A stretch of 56,377 nucleotides of DNA from Nitrososphaeria archaeon (GTDB taxonomy: Archaea; Thermoproteota; Nitrososphaeria; JACIWG01): NCBI GenBank assembly GCA_029776065.1, contig JARVJP010000009.1, forward strand, positions 114,911 through 171,287. The letters run 5' to 3'. The translations under genes were made by a program, and so were the position numbers. A model generated the notes under the pieces. It was given only the letters and a program-made list of their open reading frames with translations. It was not told the origin of the DNA and did not search any database. Positions 1-7,957 of this stretch are shown here, piece after piece; positions within the stretch are counted from its first letter, which is position 1; each line of letters begins with the position of its first letter.

Positions 1-277
1 AGAACATTATGTCATAACCTACTAGGATGTTTATTACGAAAATCATAGCTAAGAAGGAGAGGGAAAAAACGAACGTTCTTACCATTCTTTTAAGAGTTTT
101 TGATAAAGCACCTATAAAAAAGATCAGCACTAAAATGATAGAAAATTCAACTATTGTACTACTAACTAAAGAGAGGAAAAAGAGCATCATAGAGATAAGT
201 AACTTAATTCTAGGATCGATTGTGTGGAAAACACTATCTTGACGTCGATAGATCAACCCTTCCGCAATCCAGAACAT
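1..277 (-). CDS. ecfT: ECF transporter transmembrane protein EcfT, N-terminal part
   Basis: Partial gene cut by the window edge; the first 92 codons are visible. The reverse strand reads MFWIAEGLIYRRQDS, then a PRIKLL element and hydrophobic segments, the usual start of the CbiQ/EcfT family. EcfT couples the two ATPases to a substrate-binding S component in the membrane. The ATG lies one base after the stop of the upstream ATPase gene, with a GGGTGG Shine-Dalgarno before it, so it is the last visible gene of an EcfA-EcfA-EcfT cassette. No S component is visible, so the vitamin or metal transported cannot be told. Confidence 0.8.
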   Translation of the reverse strand, partial: MFWIAEGLIYRRQDSVFHTIDPRIKLLISMMLFFLSLVSSTIVEFSIILVLIFFIGALSKTLKRMVRTFVFSLSFLAMIFVINILVGYDIMF

Positions 278-278
278 T

Positions 279-1100
279 TCACCCACCCTTTTTCATTAAC
301 TTTAAAAAGGTGGATCTGGCTTCTAACACATCCAGTGGAGGGTGTGGGAGTAAAGGTGCTAGATGATCAAAAAGTTCAACAAATTGTGGTTTTATAACTC
401 CACATTTATCAATGGAGGCATCATCTTTAAAAACATTAGCACAAACATCGTCCTTTACGACTTCTCCATTAGATAATAAAATTATCCTTGGCTGCAAAAG
501 CCAAATGAACTCAATATCATGTGAAACTATGATTACTGTTTTGTTCCTAGTAATCAACATTTTGATCACTTCTCTAAGCTTTTCTTTCTGTAAAAAGTCC
601 TGCCCCACAGTAGGCTCATCTAAAACAATGTAATCAGGATCCCATGCAAGAATAGAAGCCAAGCAAAGTCTCTTTTTTTCTCCACCACTTAAAAGCAGTG
701 GAGATGTGTCCTTGTATTGGATAAGATTAAAGAATTCAAGGGCCCATTTAACTCTTTTCTTAATTACTTCTTCTTCAAATCCAAAATTCTTTAGTGCGAA
801 AGTAACTTCATTCCAAACAGTATCAGAGAATATTTGATGGTCTGGGTTCTGGAAGACTAACCCCACCTTCCTAGAAAGGGCAGCAACAGACTCATCCTGT
901 GTATCTTTTCCAAAAACTTTCACATACCCTTCATTTGGCTTGAGTAATCCATTGAAGTGTTTGATCAAAGTCGTCTTTCCAGAGCCATTACTACCCATTA
1001 TCGCAACAATTTGGCCTAATTCGATTTTTATGTTGATATTTTTCAAAACGTAATCTTTCATTGTCGGATACTTAAAGTAAAGCTGCTTAACTTCAATCAT
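279..1100 (-). CDS. ecfA: ECF transporter ATP-binding protein (second EcfA)
   Basis: ABC ATPase of 273 residues powering an energy-coupling-factor importer at the inner membrane face. Walker A GSNGSGKTT lies at residues 36-44, Q-loop FQNPDHQIF follows, then signature LSGGEKKR, Walker B with DEP, and the switch His in IIVSHD. The FQNPDHQ form of the Q-loop and the C-terminal extension are typical of EcfA/CbiO. It overlaps the preceding EcfA gene by 8 bases and is followed by EcfT, so the pair probably forms a heterodimer. The start is ATG ATT GAA. Confidence 0.9.
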   Translation of the reverse strand: MIEVKQLYFKYPTMKDYVLKNINIKIELGQIVAIMGSNGSGKTTLIKHFNGLLKPNEGYVKVFGKDTQDESVAALSRKVGLVFQNPDHQIFSDTVWNEVTFALKNFGFEEEVIKKRVKWALEFFNLIQYKDTSPLLLSGGEKKRLCLASILAWDPDYIVLDEPTVGQDFLQKEKLREVIKMLITRNKTVIIVSHDIEFIWLLQPRIILLSNGEVVKDDVCANVFKDDASIDKCGVIKPQFVELFDHLAPLLPHPPLDVLEARSTFLKLMKKGG

Positions 1101-1947
1101 TTCTAAAAACCTCTTTCTTAATCATTTCTGAAAAGCTCCTTACATCTAACGAATAACCAGGAAGATTTACACCCGACTCAGAAAGAGTATTTTGGAGACT
1201 AATTATTGGAGGAACCGTAACACCGTATAGGTGAAGATTCTTTTCTTTGATGATATCCTTAAATGGACCATCGAAAACAATTTGCCCTCCGTCCATCACA
1301 ATCATTCTGTCCGCGACCTTTGGAAGAAGATCTATCCTATGCTCAACTACTATTATTGTAATGCCAATACTTCTGTTTAATTCTTTAAGTGTAGAAATAA
1401 ATTCATAAGCAGTTTTAGGATCTAATAAAGAAGTTGGTTCATCCAGTATTAATATTTTGGGGTGCATAACAAGGGTTCCAGCTATAGCAACTCTTTGTTT
1501 TTGACCATCTGAAAGCTCATATGGAGCTCTATATCTTAGATGTTCAATATTTAAGATCTTTAAAGCCCACTCTAATCTTCTGCCGATTTCCTCTTTATCA
1601 ACACCAATGTTTTCTAATCCGAAGACAATATCTTTCTCCACAGTGAACATGAAAATTTGGTTTTCAGGATTTTGGAATACAAACCCAACTTTAGTAGCGA
1701 GTGTACTAATATTTTTTTCAGATACTTGTTCGCCGTCTACAATCACCTTTCCTTTGTACACACCACTATAAAGATGTGGGATTAAGCCATTAATACATCG
1801 TAATAAAGTTGACTTACCGCAACCACTCGGTCCAACAAGTAAAACAAATTCACCTTCTTTAATTTCTAAGTTGATATTCTTAAGGATAGGTGTTGGGGAG
1901 TCCAAATATGAAAAATTGAAATCTATGAATTTTATTAGTGGGGTCAA
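1093..1947 (-). CDS. ecfA: ECF transporter ATP-binding protein (first EcfA)
   Basis: ABC ATPase of 284 residues. Walker A GPSGCGKST is at residues 39-47, Q-loop FQNPENQIF near 91-99, signature LSDGQKQR near 145 (Asp for the usual second Gly, common in EcfA), Walker B ILILDEP near 165-171, and switch His in VVEHR. The start is TTG with a weak Shine-Dalgarno. It follows the DHH phosphoesterase gene by 39 bases on the same strand, so the transporter cassette sits at the tail of the exosome operon and may be partly read from it. Partner of the other EcfA and of EcfT. Confidence 0.9.
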   Translation of the reverse strand: MTPLIKFIDFNFSYLDSPTPILKNINLEIKEGEFVLLVGPSGCGKSTLLRCINGLIPHLYSGVYKGKVIVDGEQVSEKNISTLATKVGFVFQNPENQIFMFTVEKDIVFGLENIGVDKEEIGRRLEWALKILNIEHLRYRAPYELSDGQKQRVAIAGTLVMHPKILILDEPTSLLDPKTAYEFISTLKELNRSIGITIIVVEHRIDLLPKVADRMIVMDGGQIVFDGPFKDIIKEKNLHLYGVTVPPIISLQNTLSESGVNLPGYSLDVRSFSEMIKKEVFRND

Positions 1948-1986
1948 CTTTCCACATAGCAGAGGAAAATACGATATAAAAGGATA

Positions 1987-2997
1987 TTACTTTAATGATA
2001 ACTTTCTTATCTTCCTTGATAACATTTTTTCAGAAAGAGCTAGAAATGATGATATCAATTGACTCTCTCCGCATTCTACATTAAATGAAGCGGCAAATCT
2101 ATGGCCACCACCAACACCATTAAAGCCTTTTACTAACAGTTCAGCCAAAGTGTTCAATTTTAGGGACCCCACTTTTGATGCTTCATAAGAACAACGTAAA
2201 CTTCCTTTAATTAAGCCATCTTTATCTTCTCCGTAAGCGAGGGCAATATCGCTCCCTCCATCAACTAGGAATTTTGCAACAGAAGCTTGAAATGAACCAA
2301 TTTTAACAATCGAAATGATCAGATCCTCTGCTTCGTAAAGGCGTACTCTAGATAAGCTTTTAAGCTTCGCGATTGCTTCTGAACGGTTTTTCTTTATGGT
2401 AAGTACACTCTCACACCAACTTAATGATGCGCCTAAATCTATTAAGAAGCATACGTTTTTCAATGTATCTTCCGTGGCAACAGATAAATGTCTGGTGTCA
2501 AAAAGTATGCCTAACAGTAGAACATTTGATATAATATCGGGAATAGCTACATCATATTTCCTAAAAAGATGGAAGATAATTTCTGACGATGAAGTAGCTT
2601 GTTCATCAACAACAAAGTAGTTATAAAACCCTTTACTATCTTCTTGTAATGGATGGTGATCTATTAATAGTTTAGGAACAGTAACATTCTTTAACAGATC
2701 ATAATATTCGTCTAAAAGGTAGGGAGAGCCTGCATCAACTACAACTACAAGATCACATCTATTTGGAAGTTGTTGGTTATAATCTACTTTAAGGTATTGC
2801 CTTAAAGCCTCAGCGTTTGAACTTAGCCCACCTGGAAAAACATATGTAATTGAAGAGTAGCTTTTTTTAATAAAAAAACATCCTATTGAATAAGATGCAC
2901 AAAAAGCATCCATATCCCCTGACCTATGGGTGAGGATGCAAATTTCTTTGAATTTTGTAAGGTTTAAGTGTTCTATTTCTGAAAAAATAGATTTCAT
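1987..2997 (-). CDS. DHH/DHHA1 family phosphoesterase (NrnA-like)
   Basis: 336 residues. The N-terminal DHH domain shows H24-x3-D28-x-D30, D88 in VVVVDAG and the D113-H114-H115 triad, all metal ligands in this superfamily; the C-terminal DHHA1 domain shows GGGHRFAAS near 296-304. Such proteins degrade short oligonucleotides, cyclic dinucleotides or pAp; which one cannot be read from sequence. It is smaller than and distinct from the RecJ-like GAN at 10624-12051. It directly follows prefoldin beta, a position often held by a DHH gene in archaeal exosome operons, which favours a role in final degradation of RNA fragments (inference). Confidence 0.82.
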   Translation of the reverse strand: MKSIFSEIEHLNLTKFKEICILTHRSGDMDAFCASYSIGCFFIKKSYSSITYVFPGGLSSNAEALRQYLKVDYNQQLPNRCDLVVVVDAGSPYLLDEYYDLLKNVTVPKLLIDHHPLQEDSKGFYNYFVVDEQATSSSEIIFHLFRKYDVAIPDIISNVLLLGILFDTRHLSVATEDTLKNVCFLIDLGASLSWCESVLTIKKNRSEAIAKLKSLSRVRLYEAEDLIISIVKIGSFQASVAKFLVDGGSDIALAYGEDKDGLIKGSLRCSYEASKVGSLKLNTLAELLVKGFNGVGGGHRFAASFNVECGESQLISSFLALSEKMLSRKIRKLSLK

Positions 2998-3000
2998 AAA

Positions 3001-3378
3001 TTAACTTTCTTTTAGTTCTTGGCCTTTACCTGTTTGACTTGATAGGGCGCTACTTATTTTGCTTTGCACTTCAGAGAGATTTTGCTTTAGTTTTTCTTCT
3101 TGCTTAGCAAGTATTGTTGTTCTTGTCTTATCAAGTTCAAGTTTTTCTTCCAACTCTTTTAGAACATCGTCTCTTTTAACCTTAATGAGAATCTGCCCTG
3201 AGAATTTGTATATAGCTTCATCAGGCCCAACTTTCTTTAGTTCATTTATAGCTTTTTCAACCTCACTGATTTCTAGATCGACCTGTCTCTTTTGTAATTG
3301 GATAGATTGAAGGCTGTGTTGCAACTCTTCAAATCGCTCAAGCCTTTCTTTTAACCAAGCAGGTATTTCTTCACTCAA
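3001..3378 (-). CDS. pfdB: prefoldin subunit beta
   Basis: 125 residues, two long coiled-coil helices joined by a short beta hairpin region (GPDEAIYKFSGQILIK, about residues 51-66), the plan of the beta-class prefoldin subunit. Prefoldin is a hexameric holdase that hands unfolded proteins to the thermosome. The start is TTG, supported by a GGTGA Shine-Dalgarno a few bases upstream. It lies between eL37a and the DHH gene in the exosome operon, as in many archaea. The alpha subunit is not in this window. Confidence 0.93.
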   Translation of the reverse strand: MSEEIPAWLKERLERFEELQHSLQSIQLQKRQVDLEISEVEKAINELKKVGPDEAIYKFSGQILIKVKRDDVLKELEEKLELDKTRTTILAKQEEKLKQNLSEVQSKISSALSSQTGKGQELKES

Positions 3379-3395
3379 AGAGATTCACCAAAGAT

Positions 3396-3608
3396 TTAAG
3401 GTTCGTAGGCTCCTCCAGCCATAGTGTACCCACATTTTTTACAAGACCATATACCGGCTGAAACCCGTCGAAGATTTGCAGAACCACATGAGGGACATTG
3501 TCTAGTCATTCTACGGGCATAAAGAACTTTAGAAACTCGTTTCCTTACAGTAGAACCATACCGCGCTTTCAATCCCTTTGTCATATTAGGCGCTCTAGGG
3601 GTAGGCAT
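3396..3608 (-). CDS. rpl37ae: ribosomal protein eL43 (L37Ae)
   Basis: 70 residues, basic, with a C4 zinc ribbon formed by C38, C41, C56 and C59 (CPSC...CKKC). This is the 50S protein eL43/L37Ae. Its first 14 bases overlap the 3' end of the Rrp42 gene, so translation is probably coupled; this Rrp42-L37Ae linkage is a standard part of the archaeal exosome superoperon. Confidence 0.95.
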   Translation of the reverse strand: MPTPRAPNMTKGLKARYGSTVRKRVSKVLYARRMTRQCPSCGSANLRRVSAGIWSCKKCGYTMAGGAYEP

Positions 3609-4413
3609 TGCTAATCACTTTCTTAATTAATGCTCTTATTTCCTCAGCTTTAGGCTTGGAAAGATCTACTATTTTAAATAATTGTTCTACTGACAGCCCG
3701 ACAGATCCTCCTTTTTGGCCAGCGCACAAGTGCCCTTCTTCATCAAATGTTATAGTCATCCTTGAATCATGCACTGAATCCTCTTCTTCGGTAGGATCCA
3801 AGAGTATGTTATCGCCTATCGTGATTGATGTAACTGAAACAGGTATAAGACGTAGTGGTAGTGGCGTCTTAGTAATTTCTTCTTTTCCTTCATTAACAAT
3901 TTTCTTATCATATTTTGCAGTTGCTATTGATAATACTGCTGCTATGAACGCTGCATCAAAAAGATTACCATCAATATTAAGTATGTCGATATCAACGAAT
4001 ACACAGTAAACAAGCTTTCCAGGTTCAATAACGAGTTCCTTCAAGTTCAACATCTGTGATTCTCTTATGCCTCGGTCAACAACTCTTGAAACTTCGATAG
4101 AATCTTCATCAGGTGGGCCTGGTTCTATCATAGCAGATGATAAAGGAAGAAACTCCGCATTAACGATTAGAAGCCCCTGTTGAGGGGTGTCAGGAAAAGG
4201 CTCACCAGTTTCTACTTTGACGCCGGCAATAACCTTGGTGTCACCAATTGAAACTTCAGCTGAACCGTTTGCCTTCTGGATAGGGTTAAGCCTAATAGTG
4301 ATAGGGCGATATTCGTTTAAAGCACGACCGTCGAGCCTTTTTTGCTTTGATAAAAGGTCAAGCATTTGAGTTTTTCTCAAGTTTTCTATTATTGAAGACC
4401 TCTTGAATGACAT
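3595..4413 (-). CDS. rrp42: exosome subunit Rrp42
   Basis: 272 residues, RNase PH fold. Rrp42 is the non-catalytic ring partner of Rrp41: three Rrp41-Rrp42 heterodimers form the hexameric 3'-to-5' phosphorolytic core. The order Rrp4-Rrp41-Rrp42 is seen here and the start contains LDGRALNEYRPI, typical of the family. ATG start behind a GGAGGAG Shine-Dalgarno. The Rrp41 stop and this ATG abut, which suits equimolar production. Confidence 0.95.
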   Translation of the reverse strand: MSFKRSSIIENLRKTQMLDLLSKQKRLDGRALNEYRPITIRLNPIQKANGSAEVSIGDTKVIAGVKVETGEPFPDTPQQGLLIVNAEFLPLSSAMIEPGPPDEDSIEVSRVVDRGIRESQMLNLKELVIEPGKLVYCVFVDIDILNIDGNLFDAAFIAAVLSIATAKYDKKIVNEGKEEITKTPLPLRLIPVSVTSITIGDNILLDPTEEEDSVHDSRMTITFDEEGHLCAGQKGGSVGLSVEQLFKIVDLSKPKAEEIRALIKKVISNAYP

Positions 4414-5130
4414 CTATTTCTCCTCCGTCTTAAAATATTTCTCCATAAGCGCCTTTCTTAGAACTTCATATATCTTCTTGTTTCCCATAATTGCTAAATC
4501 TAAAGCTTTCTTGAATTCTTCTTCAGAGAAAATGCCATCAAATTGTAACAGGGTTATTTTATCTAGGTTTGGCATATATGCAACAGGCATGTCGCCTTCT
4601 CCCTCCTTATCTTCTATATCGCTTAGATCGAGAATAATCTGACCGTCAGCTTTTCCTGAAGCACAACCAACAATTAGATCTTTCATAGATATCCCGCTAT
4701 CAGCTAATGCGGCAGATATAGCAGTTATGCTTGCACACCTTGATCCGCCATCTGATTGGAGCACCTCCACATAGACATCGATTATTGAACGTGGGTATTC
4801 CTCCAAGAAAAGAACGCATTCCATTGCCCTACGGAGTACAAGTGAAATCTCTATTTCTCTTCTTGTAGGTTGGGGAGGCTTTCTTTCTTCAGTTGAAAAC
4901 GGAGACATATGATATCTACACCTCACAATTGCTCTGTCCGGGATTAAAAGGTGCTTAGGATGCACTTCCCTTGGACCATATACTGCAGCAACGATCTTGT
5001 TCTTGCCATGTTCTATGTAAGCAGAGCCATTAGCATTCTTTATCACGCCCACTTCTATTTTTACAGGTCTAAGTTCGTCAAACCTACGCCCATCAAGGCG
5101 TAACCCATTTTCATCAATCAATTTTATCAT
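4414..5130 (-). CDS. rrp41: exosome catalytic subunit Rrp41
   Basis: RNase PH-fold catalytic subunit that degrades RNA with phosphate and adds heteropolymeric tails. Family signatures include LRLDGRRFDELRP at the N terminus and QSDGGSRCASITA, with the downstream acidic stretch that carries the catalytic Asp. I place the start at the ATG of MIKLIDENGLRLDGRR (238 residues): it has a GGTG Shine-Dalgarno and comes right after the Rrp4 stop. An ATG nine codons further upstream (5157) has no visible Shine-Dalgarno and would overlap Rrp4 by 26 bases. Confidence 0.95.
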   Translation of the reverse strand: MIKLIDENGLRLDGRRFDELRPVKIEVGVIKNANGSAYIEHGKNKIVAAVYGPREVHPKHLLIPDRAIVRCRYHMSPFSTEERKPPQPTRREIEISLVLRRAMECVLFLEEYPRSIIDVYVEVLQSDGGSRCASITAISAALADSGISMKDLIVGCASGKADGQIILDLSDIEDKEGEGDMPVAYMPNLDKITLLQFDGIFSEEEFKKALDLAIMGNKKIYEVLRKALMEKYFKTEEK

Positions 5131-5131
5131 C

Positions 5132-5806
5132 TTAAACACCTTTAGATAATAATTCATTTATCATACTAGTAAGGGAGGGTACATGAGCCTTTTCTTCAAT
5201 CAAATGAATAGCTTTAATAGCTAAAACAATCCCATCTGGAGGACCTTGCACAATGATAACACCATTTTGCCCTATAATTAATTTTGTCTTTGATTTAGAT
5301 TCAATAATCTTTGCCATCGAACCTTTCTTTCCGATGAGTCGAGGAATCTTTGATGGAGAGAGTACTACAGGCTCACCTCGTAAAACCTTTCCAAGACCCG
5401 GTTCTCGTACAGTTAAGAGCGGGTCTCGCGTCCTGTCGTATGCTATAATCTTTGCTGTGAGCATATCGCCAACCTTAAATTGTTCACTCAAAGAGTGAGA
5501 AGTCGGAGAAAAATTTCTTCCAAAAACATCTTGGGAGGGTAGATGCGCCATATACAAAGAATTTATGTCAACATCCCATGTGAAAGCGTTAAGATCTACA
5601 ACTGTTCCTACAACAAAATCGTTTATTCTAGGGATATATGGTCCTGCCAGTGGAATAAACTTTACTTCCTTATCTTCCACTTCAGCCAGTCCGATCTTGA
5701 GTGTGTAGAGTTTATTTCCTATTTTATATGTGTTTGTAGGTAAAGGACCAGGAGGGGCTTCACCAATATAATCGCCTGGTAATACTTTATAACGAGTGAT
5801 CGTCAA
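5132..5806 (-). CDS. rrp4: exosome cap subunit Rrp4
   Basis: 224 residues: N-terminal domain with LPGDYIGE, a central S1 RNA-binding domain (about 60-135) and a C-terminal KH domain with the GxxG-type loop LIGKKGSM (about 157-164). Rrp4 trimers cap the Rrp41-Rrp42 ring and feed RNA into it, in alternation with Csl4, whose gene lies at 36662-37231. The start is TTG, preceded by AGTGAT overlapping the SBDS stop. Confidence 0.95.
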   Translation of the reverse strand: MTITRYKVLPGDYIGEAPPGPLPTNTYKIGNKLYTLKIGLAEVEDKEVKFIPLAGPYIPRINDFVVGTVVDLNAFTWDVDINSLYMAHLPSQDVFGRNFSPTSHSLSEQFKVGDMLTAKIIAYDRTRDPLLTVREPGLGKVLRGEPVVLSPSKIPRLIGKKGSMAKIIESKSKTKLIIGQNGVIIVQGPPDGIVLAIKAIHLIEEKAHVPSLTSMINELLSKGV

Positions 5807-5812
5807 AACACA

Positions 5813-6508
5813 TCACTTTCTTGCCAAAACTGTAATTTCAGTTTCACCCTTTGTAAAAGAACCAAGCTTTTCTATTAAAGTTGGATGTAAACCTGCGGGT
5901 ATCTCGAGTTCAACTACATATGAGCCATCTGTTAACCAACGTTCATTAGAAAGTTTCCCAAACGACTTTAACAATCCTATAGATTTTTGGGAATATTGTG
6001 GTGGTATCTTTACTTGTAAAACAACGTTTTGAGATTTTAATGGTAAAATAGGACGCAAGGCTTCAATAACATTTTGTAGCTGTTCCTCGGCAGGTCGAAA
6101 AGGGTCTATTGACACTCTAACCTGCTCTAAAGCCTGTTCAAACCTAATTGGTGGGTGAGGGGAATTGGTTTTAGGGTCAACAAAATTCTTTGATAAGATC
6201 GTAATTATAGCTCTTCTCTTCTCTTCAACCAATTTCCTTCTTTGTTCAATAGTAAGTTGGAGCTCACCTTTTTTAAGGATGATCTCCGCAATCACATAAA
6301 AGTCTGTTGTATGAAAAACTTTTCTCAATTTTTCGTCAGAAACTCGAAGACCTTTTGAAGAATCAGAAAAAACCTCCTCTATCCCTATAACTTGTGAGAG
6401 CTCAATTGGTCTACCTAATTTATAATTCAAAGCCGCTTCAGGGTGAACTAAGAGCTCAAAACGCTCCCCTCCGATTACCAATCGGACACATGTAAATTTA
6501 CTACTCAT
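5813..6508 (-). CDS. sbds: ribosome maturation protein SDO1/SBDS homologue
   Basis: 231 residues, three-domain SBDS family. In eukaryotes SBDS with EFL1 releases eIF6 from the 60S subunit; the archaeal protein is linked by gene order to the exosome. Family features include the hydrophobic N-terminal FYSH domain, IEQRRKLVEEKRR in the middle helical domain and HPPIRFEQALEQ. ATG at 6508 is chosen because a GGTGA Shine-Dalgarno sits 8 bases upstream; a GTG four codons earlier lies within that Shine-Dalgarno. It follows psmA by 14 bases. Confidence 0.95.
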   Translation of the reverse strand: MSSKFTCVRLVIGGERFELLVHPEAALNYKLGRPIELSQVIGIEEVFSDSSKGLRVSDEKLRKVFHTTDFYVIAEIILKKGELQLTIEQRRKLVEEKRRAIITILSKNFVDPKTNSPHPPIRFEQALEQVRVSIDPFRPAEEQLQNVIEALRPILPLKSQNVVLQVKIPPQYSQKSIGLLKSFGKLSNERWLTDGSYVVELEIPAGLHPTLIEKLGSFTKGETEITVLARK

Positions 6509-6522
6509 ACTTCTGTTCACCT

Positions 6523-7254
6523 TTAAATGGTCTTATACTTTTCTTTAGCTAGTGCAGCATATCGTGTTACTTCTTCTTCTGTGTACCTTCTAAGCTTCTT
6601 AGTTTGGGTATCAACCATAGCCATCCTTATATGACTTACACCTGACTTGTCTTCACTTACCAGATAAACACATTTAACAGCTAATGTAGAAAGATCTTCG
6701 ATAGTCATCGATGAGTTAAAGTTGTTTTCCAAGAATTGGGTTACCTGATCGGATCCTGCACCGATTGAGACAGCTTCATATTGGAGATAACTTCCACTAG
6801 GATCGACCAAAAACACAGATGGCCCTTTTTTATCAACACCAGCAATTATTAAAGAAACGCCAAATGGGCGAACTCCTGCATACTGAGTAAATTCTTGAGT
6901 CAGATCCCCAAGATATTTAGCTACTGACTCTACATCAACTGATTCATCATACAAAAGACGATTTGTCTGCGAGAAGACTCTAGCTCTGTCGACTAGAATT
7001 CTGGCATCAGGTACATACCCTGCTGCAGCTACTCCGACATGATCATCTACTTGAAATATTTTCTGGGAAAGCGTTGAAGTCTGAAGCTTTCTAGTACGTT
7101 CTTCTACAGCTAAGACGATACCGTCTACTCCACGTAAACCCAAAGCAATAGTACCTCTTCTAACCGTCTCTAAAGCATATTCTACTTGATATAGGCGTCC
7201 ATCGGGTGAGAATATAGTTAGTGCCCGATCATAGCCTGCCGAAGGACCGAAAAT
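6523..7254 (-). CDS. psmA: proteasome subunit alpha, apparent ATT start
   Basis: 243 residues when read from ATT at 7254. The N-terminal proteasome A signature is complete only from there: FGPSAGYDRALTIFSPDG, then QVEYALE. Alpha rings gate the 20S core through this segment. In frame upstream of the ATT come TAT, AGA and a TGA stop, so no ATG, GTG or TTG is available; the next possible start, TTG at 7143, would delete the gate and the H0 helix. A strong GAGGTGA Shine-Dalgarno lies exactly 6 bases before the ATT. A TTTAAA box (7303-7308, reverse strand) lies about 50 bases upstream. Beta subunits are encoded at 34245 and 48454. Confidence 0.93.
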   Translation of the reverse strand: MFGPSAGYDRALTIFSPDGRLYQVEYALETVRRGTIALGLRGVDGIVLAVEERTRKLQTSTLSQKIFQVDDHVGVAAAGYVPDARILVDRARVFSQTNRLLYDESVDVESVAKYLGDLTQEFTQYAGVRPFGVSLIIAGVDKKGPSVFLVDPSGSYLQYEAVSIGAGSDQVTQFLENNFNSSMTIEDLSTLAVKCVYLVSEDKSGVSHIRMAMVDTQTKKLRRYTEEEVTRYAALAKEKYKTI

Positions 7255-7350
7255 ATATCTTCACCTCTTTTCTTACTGAACAGTAGTCTTCTAAATCATA
7301 TGTTTAAACCTTTTCATTTTTATCATCACAATAGAAATGAAAAAGGAGTT

Positions 7351-7424
7351 TTGGTCAGTATCGTCGCGAGTTCTTCAATGCCCCCTTAGGCTCAGTCTGG
7401 GACGGCTTGTACTTCATCCCATTA
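7351..7424 (-). ncRNA. candidate C/D box sRNA (2'-O-methylation guide)
   Basis: On the minus strand the order is box C-like GGGATGA (7414-7420), D' CTGA (7392-7395), C'-like TTGAAGA (7372-7378), D CTGA (7355-7358); C'-D spacing is 13 bases, close to the archaeal norm. The stretch is clearly more GC-rich than the flanks. A TTTAAA box at 7444-7449, inside the end of the upstream gene, would place transcription start just before box C, and a T-rich tract follows box D. The D guide (7359-7371) can pair with 23S rRNA over about 10 bp with one G-U (plus-strand 52542-52551, helix 89 region). Class is fairly well supported; target is inference. Confidence 0.6.
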
Positions 7425-7438
7425 GAAACGTTGCTTCT

Positions 7439-7915
7439 TTAAGATTTAAACGTTTTCCTTAAATTTGAAATAGACTCTCTATAAAATTCTACTGCGTCCC
7501 TAAGATATATTTTCTTTGGTTTAAATTTAAAATGGATAGAATTAGCTTTACCTAAAGATATTTCACGTTCACATAATTTGGGTTTATCGAGTCTGACATA
7601 AAGTGACTTTGAAGAATCAATATATTCATCTAAAGTTTCCAAAAGCGTTTGTTTTTGATTTGGTTCTAATCGTTTAAATATTATTTCAAAAATTCTTTGC
7701 GCGATATCTTCTTTAAGATTAGAATGATACTTTATGATAGGGTTACCATGATGTCCTTTAAGTTGAATTATATTGAATAGGGACTTGTTAAGACAGAAGT
7801 TTTCTTCAATGGCGTGGAGGATTTTCTCATCATCTTCTGTTGAGTGTACATAAAAGGATATTTCTAATTCAAAATTATTTAACAGATGTTTTATCACATC
7901 AAAGTCTATAAACAT
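7439..7915 (-). CDS. RNA-binding protein of the exosome-associated COG1325 type
   Basis: About 158 residues. EISFYVHSTEDDEKILHAIEENF and KGHHGNPIIKYH match the pattern I know from the archaeal 'predicted exosome subunit/RNA-binding' family, a small alpha-beta protein. I choose ATG (MFIDFDVIKH); a TTG eleven codons upstream would add a stretch translated from the AT-rich promoter. The gene is divergent from Kae1 and points toward the sRNA and the psmA-exosome operon, which fits a role in RNA metabolism. Biochemical function is not established. Confidence 0.72.
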   Translation of the reverse strand: MFIDFDVIKHLLNNFELEISFYVHSTEDDEKILHAIEENFCLNKSLFNIIQLKGHHGNPIIKYHSNLKEDIAQRIFEIIFKRLEPNQKQTLLETLDEYIDSSKSLYVRLDKPKLCEREISLGKANSIHFKFKPKKIYLRDAVEFYRESISNLRKTFKS

Positions 7916-7916
7916 T

Positions 7917-7932
7917 ATAAAATATAAATAAA
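7917..7932 (+). promoter_or_regulatory. TATA-like promoter of the KEOPS/uS15 operon
   Basis: AT-only run TATAAAATATAAATAA about 26-40 bases before the Kae1 ATG at 7958. With the usual archaeal distance of about 25 bases the transcript would be leaderless or nearly so. The same AT-rich block separates the divergent COG1325 gene. Confidence 0.5.
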
Positions 7933-7957
7933 TAATTTTTTTATCCAAATTGATTAA

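Noticed and set aside
27-242. Plus-strand open frame at the left edge.
   Set aside because: It is the antisense of EcfT, whose reverse-strand reading gives a clear family N terminus.
6523-7143. PsmA starting at TTG 7143.
   Set aside because: It would lack the YDR gate and H0 helix present in frame upstream, and has no Shine-Dalgarno.
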